From JBFYTX01 sp963739515 (lineage in GTDB: Bacteria; Chloroflexota; Dehalococcoidia; Dehalococcoidales; RBG-16-60-22), in contig CAVUAO010000005.1 in the NCBI GenBank assembly GCA_963739515.1, positions 62,001-126,000 on the forward strand: 64,000 nt of DNA. Direction: 5' to 3'. This document shows, piece after piece, positions 48,149 through 59,692 of this stretch. How positions within the stretch are numbered: position 1 is the first letter of the stretch; each line of letters opens with the position of its first letter. The position numbers and the translations under genes were made by a program. A model generated the notes under the pieces. The model saw only the letters and a list, made by a program, of their open reading frames with translations, had not been told where the DNA came from and searched no databases.

Positions 48149-49852
48149 TTACTCTTTCTTCTCGGTCTGGCTCTGCCTCAGGTTATTTAAGATATACTGG
48201 ATATCCGTGCTGCCCATGCCGAAGCGGTGCAGGGTGTGCCGTATCATCTCCAAGCTGCCTTCGAAGAAAGGCAGGACGATCTCAGTCACGCCGATGCCCT
48301 TAAGCAGTTCGACATCGCTATCGCGGTGGACCCGTGCCACGATATCCAGCTTCGGATTGATTTTCAGAGCATTCCGGGCTGTCAGCTCGGCAGCCACGTA
48401 GTCGGGTATGGTACAGAGCAGGACACGGGCCTTTTCCAGACCGGCGTGGGCGAGTATTTCCGGATTCGAAGCGTCGCCATAAATGACCGGAATGCCCCGA
48501 TTCCGCAAACCCGAAACCACGGTAGGGTCGAGGTCGATAACCAGATAAGTGAACTTCTGTTTTTCCAACACCTCGGCGATACGCCGGCCGACATCGCCGT
48601 AACCGCAGATAACGGCATGCCGCGACAGCTCCAGTTTCTCCACCATCAAACCGGGGTCGACGCGACTGGTAAGCTGCCGCGCGAACCAGCTCTGCTGGCT
48701 GAGCCAGCGATAGAGAAAAGAATTAAAGCTCATGATAAAAGGCGTCAGCAGCATGGTAATAATGGCCGCGGCGATGGTCAGATTATACAAACGCTCCGAA
48801 AAAAGGCCTTCATTCCTGCCCATCAGCGCCAGGATAAAGCTGAACTCGCCGATCTGCACCAACCCCGTCCCCACCATCAAAACCGTCTTATGGCCGTAGC
48901 CGAAAAACCGAGTAATCGCCGTAACAATCAGGAATTTCACCGCTATGATAGCCAGGACGACGATGCCGATGGCGGCTAAATTTTCGCGGATAAACTGCAG
49001 GTCGGCCAGCATGCCCAGCGAGACGAAAAAAAGCGCCCCGAAAGTATCCCGCAGGGGGAGAATATCGGCAAAAGCCTGACGGGCATAACCGGACTGGCTA
49101 ATCAAAAGGCCGGCGGCAAAAGCGCCGAAAGCCGCCGAAAGACCCACGTAATAAGTGCCGAAAGCCGCCGCCAGGCACACCACCACCACCGTCAGCAGGA
49201 AAAGCTCGCGGGTACGCTGACCCGCCACCCTCTTCATCAACCAAGGCATGCCCCAGTAGCCGACAACCAGCATCACGGCGAGCATGCCGACCGCCTTGGC
49301 GAAGGCAAGACCCAGGGCAGTCCCCAGTCCCTCGGTCCCGCCGACAGCCTGTATGGCGACCATGACCGGTACCACGCTCAGGTCCTGCACCAGCAATATG
49401 CCCAGCAGGATACGACCATGCGTGGTATCCAGCTCGCCACGGTCCATGAGGAGCTTCAAAACCACCATGGTGCTGCTCATGGCAATGATGAAACCGAAAA
49501 AGATCGAACCGGTAAGACCCAGTCCTACCACATGGCCGAGTCCGAACCCAGCCAGGGACGTGAGGACTATCTGGGCGATACCGCCGACGACGGCAACCCG
49601 GCCCAGCTTCAGGAGCTCTTTCAGGGAAAATTCCAGGCCGATGGCGAAGAGCAGCAGCACGACGCCGATTTGCGCCAGGGAGGAGATACTCGCACTCTCG
49701 TGAACAAACGCCAGTCCGTGAGGCCCTACGGCAATGCCGCCCGCCAGATAGCCCAGGATAACGGGGAGCCTGAGCCAGCGCGCCAGCATACCGCCGACGA
49801 TGGCGGTCGCCAGCACGATGAGCAGGTCGCGGCCGACCCCCAGACCTTCCAT
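48149..49852 (-). CDS. CPA2 family cation:proton antiporter with TrkA-N domain (KefB/RosB-like)
   Basis: 567 residues. Residues 1-380 form about 12 membrane helices with VILGYLAGGIAVGPHGL near 29-45 and VLLLFAIGLEFSLKELLKLG near 65-84, typical of the CPA2 exchanger core. From about 405 a Rossmann RCK/TrkA-N domain follows: HAVICGYGDVGRRIAEVLEK, LVIDLDPTVVSGLRNRGI, VIYGDASNPEIL. It exchanges K+ or Na+ for H+ at the cytoplasmic membrane, gated by a nucleotide. There is no C-terminal TrkA-C domain. AGGAG precedes the ATG. Confidence 0.9.
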   Translation of the reverse strand: MEGLGVGRDLLIVLATAIVGGMLARWLRLPVILGYLAGGIAVGPHGLAFVHESASISSLAQIGVVLLLFAIGLEFSLKELLKLGRVAVVGGIAQIVLTSLAGFGLGHVVGLGLTGSIFFGFIIAMSSTMVVLKLLMDRGELDTTHGRILLGILLVQDLSVVPVMVAIQAVGGTEGLGTALGLAFAKAVGMLAVMLVVGYWGMPWLMKRVAGQRTRELFLLTVVVVCLAAAFGTYYVGLSAAFGAFAAGLLISQSGYARQAFADILPLRDTFGALFFVSLGMLADLQFIRENLAAIGIVVLAIIAVKFLIVTAITRFFGYGHKTVLMVGTGLVQIGEFSFILALMGRNEGLFSERLYNLTIAAAIITMLLTPFIMSFNSFLYRWLSQQSWFARQLTSRVDPGLMVEKLELSRHAVICGYGDVGRRIAEVLEKQKFTYLVIDLDPTVVSGLRNRGIPVIYGDASNPEILAHAGLEKARVLLCTIPDYVAAELTARNALKINPKLDIVARVHRDSDVELLKGIGVTEIVLPFFEGSLEMIRHTLHRFGMGSTDIQYILNNLRQSQTEKKE

Positions 49853-49937
49853 GATGCGCTCCTGAAGGATTGGAGTACCTGCGCTATTTTAACATGTATC
49901 CGGCAAAAAAAGGACGGGTGAAAGGAATAATTTTCCC

Positions 49938-51332
49938 TCAGACGGCTTTTTTACGGGCGCTCCTGGCGACGAGTTGGGCGATAAGACCGCCGATACAGAG
50001 AACGGTAAAGATGGTGAACCCCACCCTAACGCTCGTCAGGAACTGCGGATAATAACCAGGAGTAATTTCCGCGCGGCCGATGTACAGCGAGAACAATATC
50101 ATCACCACACCCATGCTCAGCATCATGCCGGCTGTCCGCATCGTCCCCAACGCACCGGAAGCCACCCCCAGCACCCGGCTCGTTACCGACCCCATGATGG
50201 TGTTGGTATTGGGGGAGACGAACAGTCCTATCCCGGTGCCGTAGACCGCCAAAGCCAGGACGATATACCATATCGGGGTACCGTTGCCCAGGTAAATCAG
50301 CATCGCCAGCGCCGCGCTGTTAAAAGCCATACCCAGGGTCGCCACCAGCCTCGGCTGGAGTTTCTGCGAGATGAACCCGGAGAGAAGCGTAAATACCGTC
50401 ATCAGCACCGAAGAGGCAATTAATACCAGCCCGGCCTTCTCCGCCGAAAACCCCTTGATATACTGCAGGTAAAGGCTTAAAAGGAAGTTGACGGCGAAAG
50501 TGGAGATATAGGTAATCAGCGCCGCTATGTTGGAAAGGACAAAAACGCGGTTGCGGCGGAAAAGACTGAGGTCGAGGACGGGACTGGTTACCCTGCCCTC
50601 CCACCAGACAAAGAACCCCATGCCCAGGACACCCACGATAAAGAGGATAAGGGCGAGGGAACCCGGCAGGCTGGAAAAGCCGTACATGAACAAAGCTATA
50701 GCGATGACGTAAGCGACCGTGCCGGTAACATCGAACCGTTCACCGCGGGCCTCACGCCACTCCGCTTGCAAACCGCGAAAAACAAGGATTACCAGGACGA
50801 GACCCAAACAACCGCTGAGCAGGAAGATGCTCTTCCAGCCGAAATGCTCGGTCATAACGCCGCCGATAAGCGGCCCCAACGAAAGCCCCAGATAGGTCCC
50901 GGACTGGCTGATACCCAGGGCTTTACCGCGCTCCTCCGCCGGGAAGACCGAGGTAAGAATCGCCACGCTGTTGTTCATCGAAAATCCAGCGCCTGCCCCC
51001 TGGAGGACCCGACTGATAATCAGCATCGTCACGGAATTAGCGAATCCCCCGAGGAACGAGCCGAAGGTGGATACCAACAGCCCCAGGAGGAAAAGCCGCC
51101 GCCGCCCGAAGATATCGGAGAGCCGGCCGAAGGGAACCTGAAAAACGGCGATGGCCAGGAAATAAGACGTGCTCACCCAGCTCATCACCACCGCTTCCAT
51201 ACCGAAGTCGTGCCCCATGGTCGGCAGGGCGACATTGACGGAAGCAACGAGGAAAGGGAGGATAAAAGCGGTGACCGTGGAAATAATGAGGATGATGTTT
51301 TTGTTGACAGCCGCACCGGAACGGTCGGTCAT
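49938..51332 (-). CDS. MFS multidrug transporter (DHA2/EmrB-QacA-like)
   Basis: 464 residues with about 12-14 hydrophobic segments. DHA-type motif A is GRLSDIFGRRRLFLLGLLV near 70-88, motif C SGTYLGLSLGPLIGGVMTEH near 143-162, and a FLVASVNVALPTM start near helix 1. Drug:H+ antiport at the inner membrane is the usual role. It lies 86 nt upstream of the CPA2 antiporter start on the same strand. A GGGA site lies 10 nt before the ATG. Confidence 0.88.
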   Translation of the reverse strand: MTDRSGAAVNKNIILIISTVTAFILPFLVASVNVALPTMGHDFGMEAVVMSWVSTSYFLAIAVFQVPFGRLSDIFGRRRLFLLGLLVSTFGSFLGGFANSVTMLIISRVLQGAGAGFSMNNSVAILTSVFPAEERGKALGISQSGTYLGLSLGPLIGGVMTEHFGWKSIFLLSGCLGLVLVILVFRGLQAEWREARGERFDVTGTVAYVIAIALFMYGFSSLPGSLALILFIVGVLGMGFFVWWEGRVTSPVLDLSLFRRNRVFVLSNIAALITYISTFAVNFLLSLYLQYIKGFSAEKAGLVLIASSVLMTVFTLLSGFISQKLQPRLVATLGMAFNSAALAMLIYLGNGTPIWYIVLALAVYGTGIGLFVSPNTNTIMGSVTSRVLGVASGALGTMRTAGMMLSMGVVMILFSLYIGRAEITPGYYPQFLTSVRVGFTIFTVLCIGGLIAQLVARSARKKAV

Positions 51333-51388
51333 ATCAGTAGCGTCCCTGTACCAGATTTACAGCATTCCATTCCCCGAAAACGGCCTGA

Positions 51389-53626
51389 TTATACGGTCGA
51401 TTCCGTCTTCTCCAGCGCGACGATAGCCTTTTTCTCTAACACCGGCGGGCGGGGCGCCGGGGTTATTTGCGAGCGGAAACCGCACTGGAAGCAACGTTTG
51501 CCCTCGGCGACGGCGCCGTCGTTAAGAAGTCCCAGGTCAACCTCGGTAAAGTTACCCGCCACCTGCTCCGGCGGCAAGACCGGCATCTTAACGCGGGGCT
51601 GGTCTTTAAAATCTCCGGCGGTGATGCCGGCGCAGACGCCTATCCCGCGCTCGACGGTGAGCTGCTCATCGATATCGCCGCTGCCGCCGAGATATTTATC
51701 GATAGAGCTAGCGGCGGTCCGCCCGGCGGCAATCGCCCGGATAACGGAGTCCGGCCCGGTGACGGCATCGCCACCCGCCCAGACCCCTTGCCGATTGGTC
51801 GCCATCGTCGTCATATCCGCCTGAATGGTGTTGCCCCGGCCGGTCCTGACCTTAAAGCCGGCGGGTATTTCCGGCGTCTGCCCGATGGCGCCGATAATAA
51901 CATCGTATTCGACATCATACTCGGAGCCCTTTACCGGCACGGGCCGGCGGCGCCCGCTGGCATCCGGCTCACCCAGCTCCATACGCTGGCAGGTCAACAC
52001 CAAACGATTACCCTTTTGGCTAACTTTTACGTGCCCCGTAAGATAATCGATATTTATCTTCTCCTCCAGCGCCGCTTCCACCTCCTCGGGGCTGGCGGGC
52101 ATCTCGGCGCGGGTGCGCCGGTAGATAATATGCACCTCGGCGGCACCCAGACGCAGGGCGACACGGGCGCTATCGATAGCGACGTTGCCGCCACCGATGA
52201 CCGCGACTTTTTTGCCCACATCAACTTTTTGACCCAGATTAACGTCCCTCAAGAACGAAGCGCCGTCGTAAACACCGGGGAGCTTATCGCCTTCGACGCC
52301 GAGGGCCTGGCCGCGATGCGCCCCGGGCGCCAAAAACACCGCGTTATAGCCCTGGTCGAAAAGGCTATCGATGGAATCAATCTTAGTATTAAGCTTTATG
52401 TCAACACCGGCTTCTCTGATGACGTCGATTTCGCCCTCGAGAACCGAAGGCGGCAAACGATAGTCCGGGATGCCGACGCGCATCATGCCGCCGGCCACGG
52501 GAAGCTGCTCGAAGACGGTCACGGTATGTCCGGCCTTAGCCAAGTAATAGCCCGCCGTCAGTCCAGCCGGACCCGAGCCAACGATAGCCACTTTCTTACC
52601 GGTCGGCGGGAGCCGGCGGGAATAGTGCTTCCAGAACCCGTAGTCGCGGTCGGCCACGAAACGCTTTAAAGACTTTATCGAAATGGGGTCGTTAAGGGCG
52701 CCGCGCCGGCAGGCCTCCTCGCAGGGATGGATACAGACCCGACCCAGCACTCCGGGGAAGGGGACTTTTTCCCTGACGATAGCCAGCGACTCCTGGTATT
52801 TCCCCTGCCCCACCAGATAAACATAAAGGGGCACATCGATATGGGCGGGGCAGGCATGTTTACAGGGAACCGCCACCGACTCCCAGTCACACTCCGGATG
52901 GTAGGCGGCCTCGGAATCCGTCAAAGCACCGGTGGGACAGACCTGGACGCAGGCGCCGCAGAAACGGCAGCCCGAGTCCTGGAGGGGCTTATCGAAAGCC
53001 GTGCCGACCACAGTATCGAAGCCGCGATTGATGAAGCTATAGACCCCGATGCCACGGACATCGCCGCACATCTGCACGCAGCGCCCGCAGAGAATACAGA
53101 GATTATAGTCGCGGCGGAGAAGGGGCTCGCGGGCAAAATCGACGGGCAGGTGCTTATACTTGTACGGCACGGAGATTTCTTCGATGCCAAGGTAGTCCGT
53201 CAGCCGCTGCAGCTCGCACTGCCCGTTTTTAGGGCAATTGACGCAGCGCTCGGTGACGGCGACGTTACGCAGGCAGATATCGTTAGGCCCGCAGCGCTCC
53301 CGCCGCTGGCAGGTAAGGCAGGCGTTGGGGTGCTCACTCAGGATAAGCTGCAAAAAAGCCCGCCGGAGCTCCTGCAACTGGGCAGAATTGGTGGTCACTT
53401 TCATGCCTGCGGCGGCGGGGGTGGTGCAGGCGGTGGGCAGGCCGCGCATATTCTCGATTTCCACGATGCAGAGTCGGCAGCCGCCGAAGGGCTGAAGGTC
53501 GGGGTGGTAGCAGAGGGTGGGGATATAGACACCGGCGCGCTGAGCGGCGTGAAGGATGGTGACGCCCCGTTCGACTTCAACGTTATTACCGTCAATTATC
53601 AACTTAATCTTATCGGCCATAGGCAC
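51389..53626 (-). CDS. NuoG-type 2Fe-2S/4Fe-4S plus GltD-like FAD oxidoreductase
   Basis: 745 residues from GTG 53626 (ATG 53620 also possible). Domains in order: a [2Fe-2S] ferredoxin fold (YIPTLCYHPDLQPFGGCRLC, near 32-51); a His-(Cys)3 cluster region (EHPNACLTCQRRERCG); two ferredoxin-type cysteine sets near 176-232, CILCGRCVQMC and CRFCGACVQVC; a GltD-type helical Fe-S domain (CKHACPAHIDVPLYVYL; GRVCIHPCEEACRRG); then FAD/NAD(P) domains (VAIVGSGPAGLTAGYYLAKA; GNVAIDSARVALRLGA). This resembles electron-input subunits of soluble NAD(P)H:ferredoxin, hydrogenase or formate dehydrogenase systems. No partner lies beside it. It is preceded by a terminator-like leader. Confidence 0.87.
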   Translation of the reverse strand: MPMADKIKLIIDGNNVEVERGVTILHAAQRAGVYIPTLCYHPDLQPFGGCRLCIVEIENMRGLPTACTTPAAAGMKVTTNSAQLQELRRAFLQLILSEHPNACLTCQRRERCGPNDICLRNVAVTERCVNCPKNGQCELQRLTDYLGIEEISVPYKYKHLPVDFAREPLLRRDYNLCILCGRCVQMCGDVRGIGVYSFINRGFDTVVGTAFDKPLQDSGCRFCGACVQVCPTGALTDSEAAYHPECDWESVAVPCKHACPAHIDVPLYVYLVGQGKYQESLAIVREKVPFPGVLGRVCIHPCEEACRRGALNDPISIKSLKRFVADRDYGFWKHYSRRLPPTGKKVAIVGSGPAGLTAGYYLAKAGHTVTVFEQLPVAGGMMRVGIPDYRLPPSVLEGEIDVIREAGVDIKLNTKIDSIDSLFDQGYNAVFLAPGAHRGQALGVEGDKLPGVYDGASFLRDVNLGQKVDVGKKVAVIGGGNVAIDSARVALRLGAAEVHIIYRRTRAEMPASPEEVEAALEEKINIDYLTGHVKVSQKGNRLVLTCQRMELGEPDASGRRRPVPVKGSEYDVEYDVIIGAIGQTPEIPAGFKVRTGRGNTIQADMTTMATNRQGVWAGGDAVTGPDSVIRAIAAGRTAASSIDKYLGGSGDIDEQLTVERGIGVCAGITAGDFKDQPRVKMPVLPPEQVAGNFTEVDLGLLNDGAVAEGKRCFQCGFRSQITPAPRPPVLEKKAIVALEKTESTV

Positions 53627-53661
53627 TAAAAAAGCTACCCTCGAAAAAATCGGGGATAGCT
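53627..53661 (-). promoter_or_regulatory. terminator-like hairpin in the leader of the FAD/Fe-S oxidoreductase
   Basis: Minus strand: AGCTATCCCCGA (53661-53650), loop TTTTT, TCGAGGGTAGCT (53644-53633), pairing at 11 of 12 positions, followed by TTTTTT and then the GTG start. AGGAGG lies directly before the 5' arm. With the promoter at 53710-53739 the leader would be about 77 nt. A 5 bp hairpin GGCAA/TTGCC lies earlier in the leader. It looks like an attenuator; no known riboswitch class is recognised. Confidence 0.6.
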
Positions 53662-53709
53662 ACCTCCTGGTTTAAAGTCCGGCAACAACTCGCTTGCCCG
53701 CATTGGTTA

Positions 53710-53739
53710 AATTTAACATTAAATCGGGAGGGAATTCAA
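53710..53739 (-). promoter_or_regulatory. promoter of the FAD/Fe-S oxidoreductase
   Basis: Minus strand TTGAAT (53739-53734), an 18 nt spacer ending TGT, then TAAATT (53715-53710). Confidence 0.4.
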
Positions 53740-53743
53740 ATTA

Positions 53744-53773
53744 TTGACAGGACGAACGCAGGCAAGCTAACAT
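53744..53773 (+). promoter_or_regulatory. promoter of the GNAT gene
   Basis: TTGACA (53744-53749), an 18 nt spacer and TAACAT (53768-53773), 10 nt before the ATG at 53784; the leader would be about 3 nt. It is divergent from and interleaved with the oxidoreductase promoter region. Confidence 0.5.
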
Positions 53774-53783
53774 GTGAGACATT

Positions 53784-54359
53784 ATGAACGATAAAAATTT
53801 AGACCGGAAGCGCCTGGAAATGACCGATGGAAAGATAACATTAAGACCTTACCGCATGAGCGACATCGAGCTAACGTACCAGGCGATAAAGGAATCGGTG
53901 GCGGAAATGTCGCCGTGGCTGCCGTTTGCGCACGGGGGATATGCGATTAAGGAGACCCGCGATTACCTGAAGAGGCGCCCCGGAGAGTGGAAAAGGGGCA
54001 TCTCTTACGAGTTCGCTATCTTCGACGCGAAAGACGGGACACTGCTGGGCGGATGCGGCTTGAACCGAATCGAGAAAATAACCCGCAGCGCCAACCTGGG
54101 CTACTGGGTAAGGACGAGCCGGACGGGACAGGGGGTGGCACCGGCAGCCACTTTACTGCTGGCGAAGTGGGGTTTTGCAACGCTAAAACTATTGAGGATT
54201 GAAATCCTGGTGGCTACCGACAACCAGCGCAGCCTGAGGGTGGCGGAAAAGGCGGGGGCCAAACGCGAGGGCGTCCTGAGGAACAGGCTAATCATACGCG
54301 ATAAGACGCATGACGCGGTAATGCACTCGCTGATACCGGGGGACATTAAAGAACCGTGA
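53784..54359 (+). CDS. GNAT N-acetyltransferase (RimJ/RimL-like)
   Basis: 191 residues. KITLRPYRMSDIELTYQAIK at the start, ISYEFAIFDAKDGTLLGGCGLNRI-type strands in the centre, then GYWVRTSRTGQGVAPAATLL near 111-130 carrying the acetyl-CoA pyrophosphate loop (R/Q-x-x-G-x-A pattern), RIEILVATDNQRSLRVAEKA near 141-160 and GVLRNRL. This order is typical of the RimJ/RimL group that acetylates N-terminal amines of ribosomal or other proteins. The target is unknown. Confidence 0.85.
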   Translation: MNDKNLDRKRLEMTDGKITLRPYRMSDIELTYQAIKESVAEMSPWLPFAHGGYAIKETRDYLKRRPGEWKRGISYEFAIFDAKDGTLLGGCGLNRIEKITRSANLGYWVRTSRTGQGVAPAATLLLAKWGFATLKLLRIEILVATDNQRSLRVAEKAGAKREGVLRNRLIIRDKTHDAVMHSLIPGDIKEP

Positions 54360-54364
54360 AAATA

Positions 54365-54385
54365 TAAGGGGGATTCACCCCCTTA
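54365..54385 (-). terminator. terminator after the small acidic protein gene
   Basis: TAAGGGGG (54365-54372), loop ATTCA, CCCCCTTA (54378-54385), an 8 bp perfect stem. The minus-strand exit is TATTTTC, so it mainly serves the 54396-54680 gene; it could also slow plus-strand transcription from the GNAT gene. Confidence 0.55.
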
Positions 54386-54395
54386 CGCCCTTAAA

Positions 54396-54680
54396 TTACC
54401 AGAGGTAACGCCAGTCCAGAACCTCGCTGGGCTTGGGGGTGTTGGCGAGCGTTTCTTCCAGGGCTTCGACCCTGGTGGAGCAATCGTCCAGCAGGGCACC
54501 CGCCCTTTCCAGGTGCTCTCCGGCGGTCTTATTGTGGATGATATCAACCTTCCGGAGGAACCAGAAAATCTGAGAGTGGTAGATTTGATAGGCGCTTTTA
54601 GTCCGGTCGTCACCATCATCAACGGCGTCATTTTCCTGTAAATTTTGTAAATAGGCTTTCCATCTGGCTGGTTGAAACAA
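54396..54680 (-). CDS. small acidic helical protein of unknown function
   Basis: 94 residues from a TTG at 54680, with AAAGGGG 8 nt upstream. Open reading continues upstream to codons reading IAFAKGVPR, but only ATT or ATA starts are available there. The sequence (AYQIYHSQIFWFLRKVDIIH, LERAGALLDDCSTRVEALEE) is predicted to be mostly helical and acidic. No family recognised. A terminator follows 10 nt after the stop. The alternative frame over this interval is proline- and serine-rich and looks like a shadow. Confidence 0.5.
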   Translation of the reverse strand: MFQPARWKAYLQNLQENDAVDDGDDRTKSAYQIYHSQIFWFLRKVDIIHNKTAGEHLERAGALLDDCSTRVEALEETLANTPKPSEVLDWRYLW

Positions 54681-54863
54681 TCGGGGTACCCCTTTCGCAA
54701 ACGCAATGTTTATCTATATTCTATTTTAACAGGGGCGCCAAAAAAGTCAAGTTGAGAGGAAATTGTGACTAAAGTAAGGGGAAATGCAGGACTTTTGAGA
54801 TAGTTATCGGGATATCTTGGATATGTTAGATTAGGGCTGAGTCTCGAAGAAGGGAATCTGAAG

Positions 54864-55061
54864 ATGAAAAAAAGGTGGATAAGTTTTAAGTGCCCGAGCT
54901 GCCAGAGCATCGTTCATGTAAGGGAGAAGTCGACGAATTCCAAGTTTTTCTATTGCCCGGTCTGCGAGGTTGGGGAGATAGAATATAACTTAGTGACAAC
55001 CCAGCCGCACGCTCATGACATCCACCCGAAAAAGCCCGGCCGCGTCCTGGTCAAGGTATAA
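54864..55061 (+). CDS. small zinc-ribbon protein
   Basis: 65 residues. KCPSCQSIVHVRE (near 9-21) and FYCPVCEVGEIEY (near 29-41) give two CxxC knuckles about 17 residues apart, forming a likely structural zinc ribbon, preceded by a basic MKKRW start. An extended -10 TGTTAGATT lies about 36 nt upstream. Function unknown; such ribbons often bind nucleic acid or act as adaptors. It converges on the lipoprotein gene with a gap of 3 nt. Confidence 0.6.
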   Translation: MKKRWISFKCPSCQSIVHVREKSTNSKFFYCPVCEVGEIEYNLVTTQPHAHDIHPKKPGRVLVKV

Positions 55062-55064
55062 GGG

Positions 55065-55481
55065 CTAACGTATTCCGGTATCGATATTAACATTAATGGT
55101 AACCGTCTCCCCCGCGGAGACGGTTATTTTTTTAGGGAGGTTATCAGCGCGGTCGATGCCAGCGTGGTTGATATCGATGGTATAGGCGCCGGGGGCAACC
55201 AGGGCGGTATAGTAGCCGCTGGCGGTCTGGCCGATCTGGGTAATGGCGATTTCTTTAACTAGGTTTTTGCCGGACGCATCATAAATCATAATTTTACGGG
55301 AGGAGAAGACCTCCGGGGGGACGGGGCGAGTGTCTCCGGGGATTTCTACAGGGAAGATGGGGCCGATGGTGACGGCGCCCTGTATAAGTGCGGTTTCAGG
55401 GGCGCTGGACCGGCAGGAGACAAACCAGAGGCTGCCGGCTAATATCAACAGAGTCAGCGATATTGCGAATGATTTTTTCAT
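55065..55481 (-). CDS. lipoprotein with carboxypeptidase-regulatory-like (Ig-like) domain
   Basis: 138 residues. An N-terminal KKSFAISLTLLILAGSLWF signal is followed by a lipobox-like FVSC, placing the mature lipidated Cys at about residue 23. The mature part has the beta-sandwich pattern of CarboxypepD_reg/PEGA domains: IQGAVTIGPI, ASGYYTALVAPGAYTIDINH and ITVSAGETVTINVNIDTG. It is probably an exposed membrane-anchored protein; role unknown. AGAGGG precedes the ATG by 8 nt. Confidence 0.7.
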   Translation of the reverse strand: MKKSFAISLTLLILAGSLWFVSCRSSAPETALIQGAVTIGPIFPVEIPGDTRPVPPEVFSSRKIMIYDASGKNLVKEIAITQIGQTASGYYTALVAPGAYTIDINHAGIDRADNLPKKITVSAGETVTINVNIDTGIR

Positions 55482-55766
55482 TTCATTACCCTCTATTTAA
55501 ATAATAACATAATTTTACTTACCTCACCCCCTTAATCCCCCTCTCCGCGGGCGGAGAGGGGGAAATATAGAAAGAGGGGCTAGCGCCCCTCTTAAGAACT
55601 CCCTTTGGGGGGTGGGGGTTAGAACTACGGGATAAGCAGAAAAAGAGACGAGGGCCCGCCTGCGCCGAGGCTTCGGCGGGCAAGCGGGTGGGTGGGAAAG
55701 AGAAGAACCGAGGGGAGGAGGAAGGGTTGTAATAATGAAATGGTAAATGACTTGAACCATGTATCT
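55482..55766. repeat. spacer with GAGGGGC palindrome
   Basis: No gene. Contains CCTCACCCCCTTAATCCCCC-type sequence, then the 9 bp palindrome AAGAGGGGC-TAGC-GCCCCTCTT (55572-55593), then a G-rich tract and CGCCGAGGCTTCGGCGGGC near 55658-55682 that forms a hairpin. Confidence 0.65.
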
Positions 55767-55775
55767 TGGTATAAT
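55767..55775 (+). promoter_or_regulatory. extended -10 promoter of the AT-rich orphan
   Basis: TGG-TATAAT (55767-55775), 10 nt before the ATG at 55786; no ribosome site, so a leader of about 3 nt is expected. Confidence 0.5.
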
Positions 55776-55785
55776 ATCACCAGTT

Positions 55786-56496
55786 ATGGTCAACGAGTTC
55801 ATTAGCAAAGACGACATTACGAAACAACGAACTCCATCTGAACTCTGGGATTGGTTAATACAAAGAGTAGAACTAATTTGCTCTACCCAAGAAGGGGAAA
55901 AAGCTTTCAGAATGCAAAAAGGGCTTATAAAGCAGCTTGTTGAAGAAATTAACGTTCTTGCGATATTTGGGAAACACAAATATGGAGATACCGAACAAGT
56001 TCTTTTACAGCCAGTTATTGGTAATCAAAATTACGATGCGGTGGTTACTGATTTCAGAACCAAGCCTGCTTCTAAAACTTATATCGAGATAACCCAAGCT
56101 CACGAAGGCGAAAACGACTATTGGCGAAGGTGCCAACTTTTAGAGAAGGGTTTCGTTCCCTTACATTCTCCAGTCATCAAGACACGTATTAAAAAAACCA
56201 AAATTCAAGTTTCAATACCATTCGAGGCTAACTCAGTAGAAGACAGGGTTAAGATTGAACTAGAAATGATTCTTGATGCCGCAAGAAAGAAAGAACATAT
56301 TGATTACCCTTCCAACACTTTTCTAATCATTTCTTTCGAGGATTTGTCATCTTTCAGAGAAGTAATGGATGATAAAAAACTCGACATTTTTACAAACGAG
56401 AATATTATTACCCTAGACTTAAGGTTTTCAGCACTTTACTTAGTTGGCCGTTTAGAAAAAACCTTCCGAGAGTATAATTTTATTAAGAAGATTTAA
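55786..56496 (+). CDS. AT-rich orphan protein of unknown function, possibly nuclease-like
   Basis: 236 residues from ATG 55786; an ATG at 55759 lies upstream of the predicted promoter -10 box and is therefore unlikely. It is soluble, with mixed alpha/beta character. NYDAVVTDFRTKPASKTYIE (about residues 80-99) followed by ITQAHEG places an Asp and a Glu on adjacent strands, which resembles the PD-(D/E)XK nuclease arrangement, but the lysine is not clear and I do not assign it. AT-rich compared with neighbours, next to the 23S gene, and ending at a bidirectional terminator. Probably acquired. Confidence 0.55.
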   Translation: MVNEFISKDDITKQRTPSELWDWLIQRVELICSTQEGEKAFRMQKGLIKQLVEEINVLAIFGKHKYGDTEQVLLQPVIGNQNYDAVVTDFRTKPASKTYIEITQAHEGENDYWRRCQLLEKGFVPLHSPVIKTRIKKTKIQVSIPFEANSVEDRVKIELEMILDAARKKEHIDYPSNTFLIISFEDLSSFREVMDDKKLDIFTNENIITLDLRFSALYLVGRLEKTFREYNFIKKI

Positions 56497-56523
56497 CTAC
56501 GATTAATAAATGCCCATAAACAA

Positions 56524-56559
56524 AAAGAGGCGCTTTTTACGCGCCTCTTTAATTTTTTC
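56524..56559. terminator. bidirectional terminator between the orphan gene and 23S rRNA
   Basis: A 10 bp perfect stem AAAGAGGCGC (56524-56533) / GCGCCTCTTT (56541-56550) with loop TTTTTAC. The plus exit is AATTTTTT and the minus exit TTGTTT after the AAA/TTT base, so it serves the plus-strand orphan and the minus-strand 23S rRNA. Only about 33 nt separate it from the 23S 3' end, leaving no space for a 5S gene. Confidence 0.8.
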
Positions 56560-56583
56560 CTATCTAATACCAATCCTGAAGCA

Positions 56584-59569
<2,986 letters not shown>

Positions 59570-59631
59570 GCTTCAGGTTTGATATTAGATATATTTGATT
59601 GCAGATGTATTTTGTTTTAGACCCATCAACC

Positions 59632-59692
59632 ATATTTAGTTGTTAAGGTGCGGAAGGCAAAAGAAAAGGTCTGGCGGTTGGGCCGCCAGACC
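59632..59692 (-). other. 23S leader: terminator-like hairpin and boxA-like sequence
   Basis: Minus strand: GGTCTGGCGG (59692-59683), loop CCCAA, CCGCCAGACC (59677-59668), a perfect 10 bp stem, then TTTTCTTTT (59667-59659), i.e. a full intrinsic terminator inside the leader. Downstream lies GCACCTTAACAACTAAAT (59651-59634), similar to rRNA boxA sequences bound by Nus factors. Together they suggest attenuation/antitermination of 23S transcription or a short leader RNA of about 90 nt. A weak hairpin CTGG-TGGTAGTTAG-CCAG lies just before. Confidence 0.6.
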
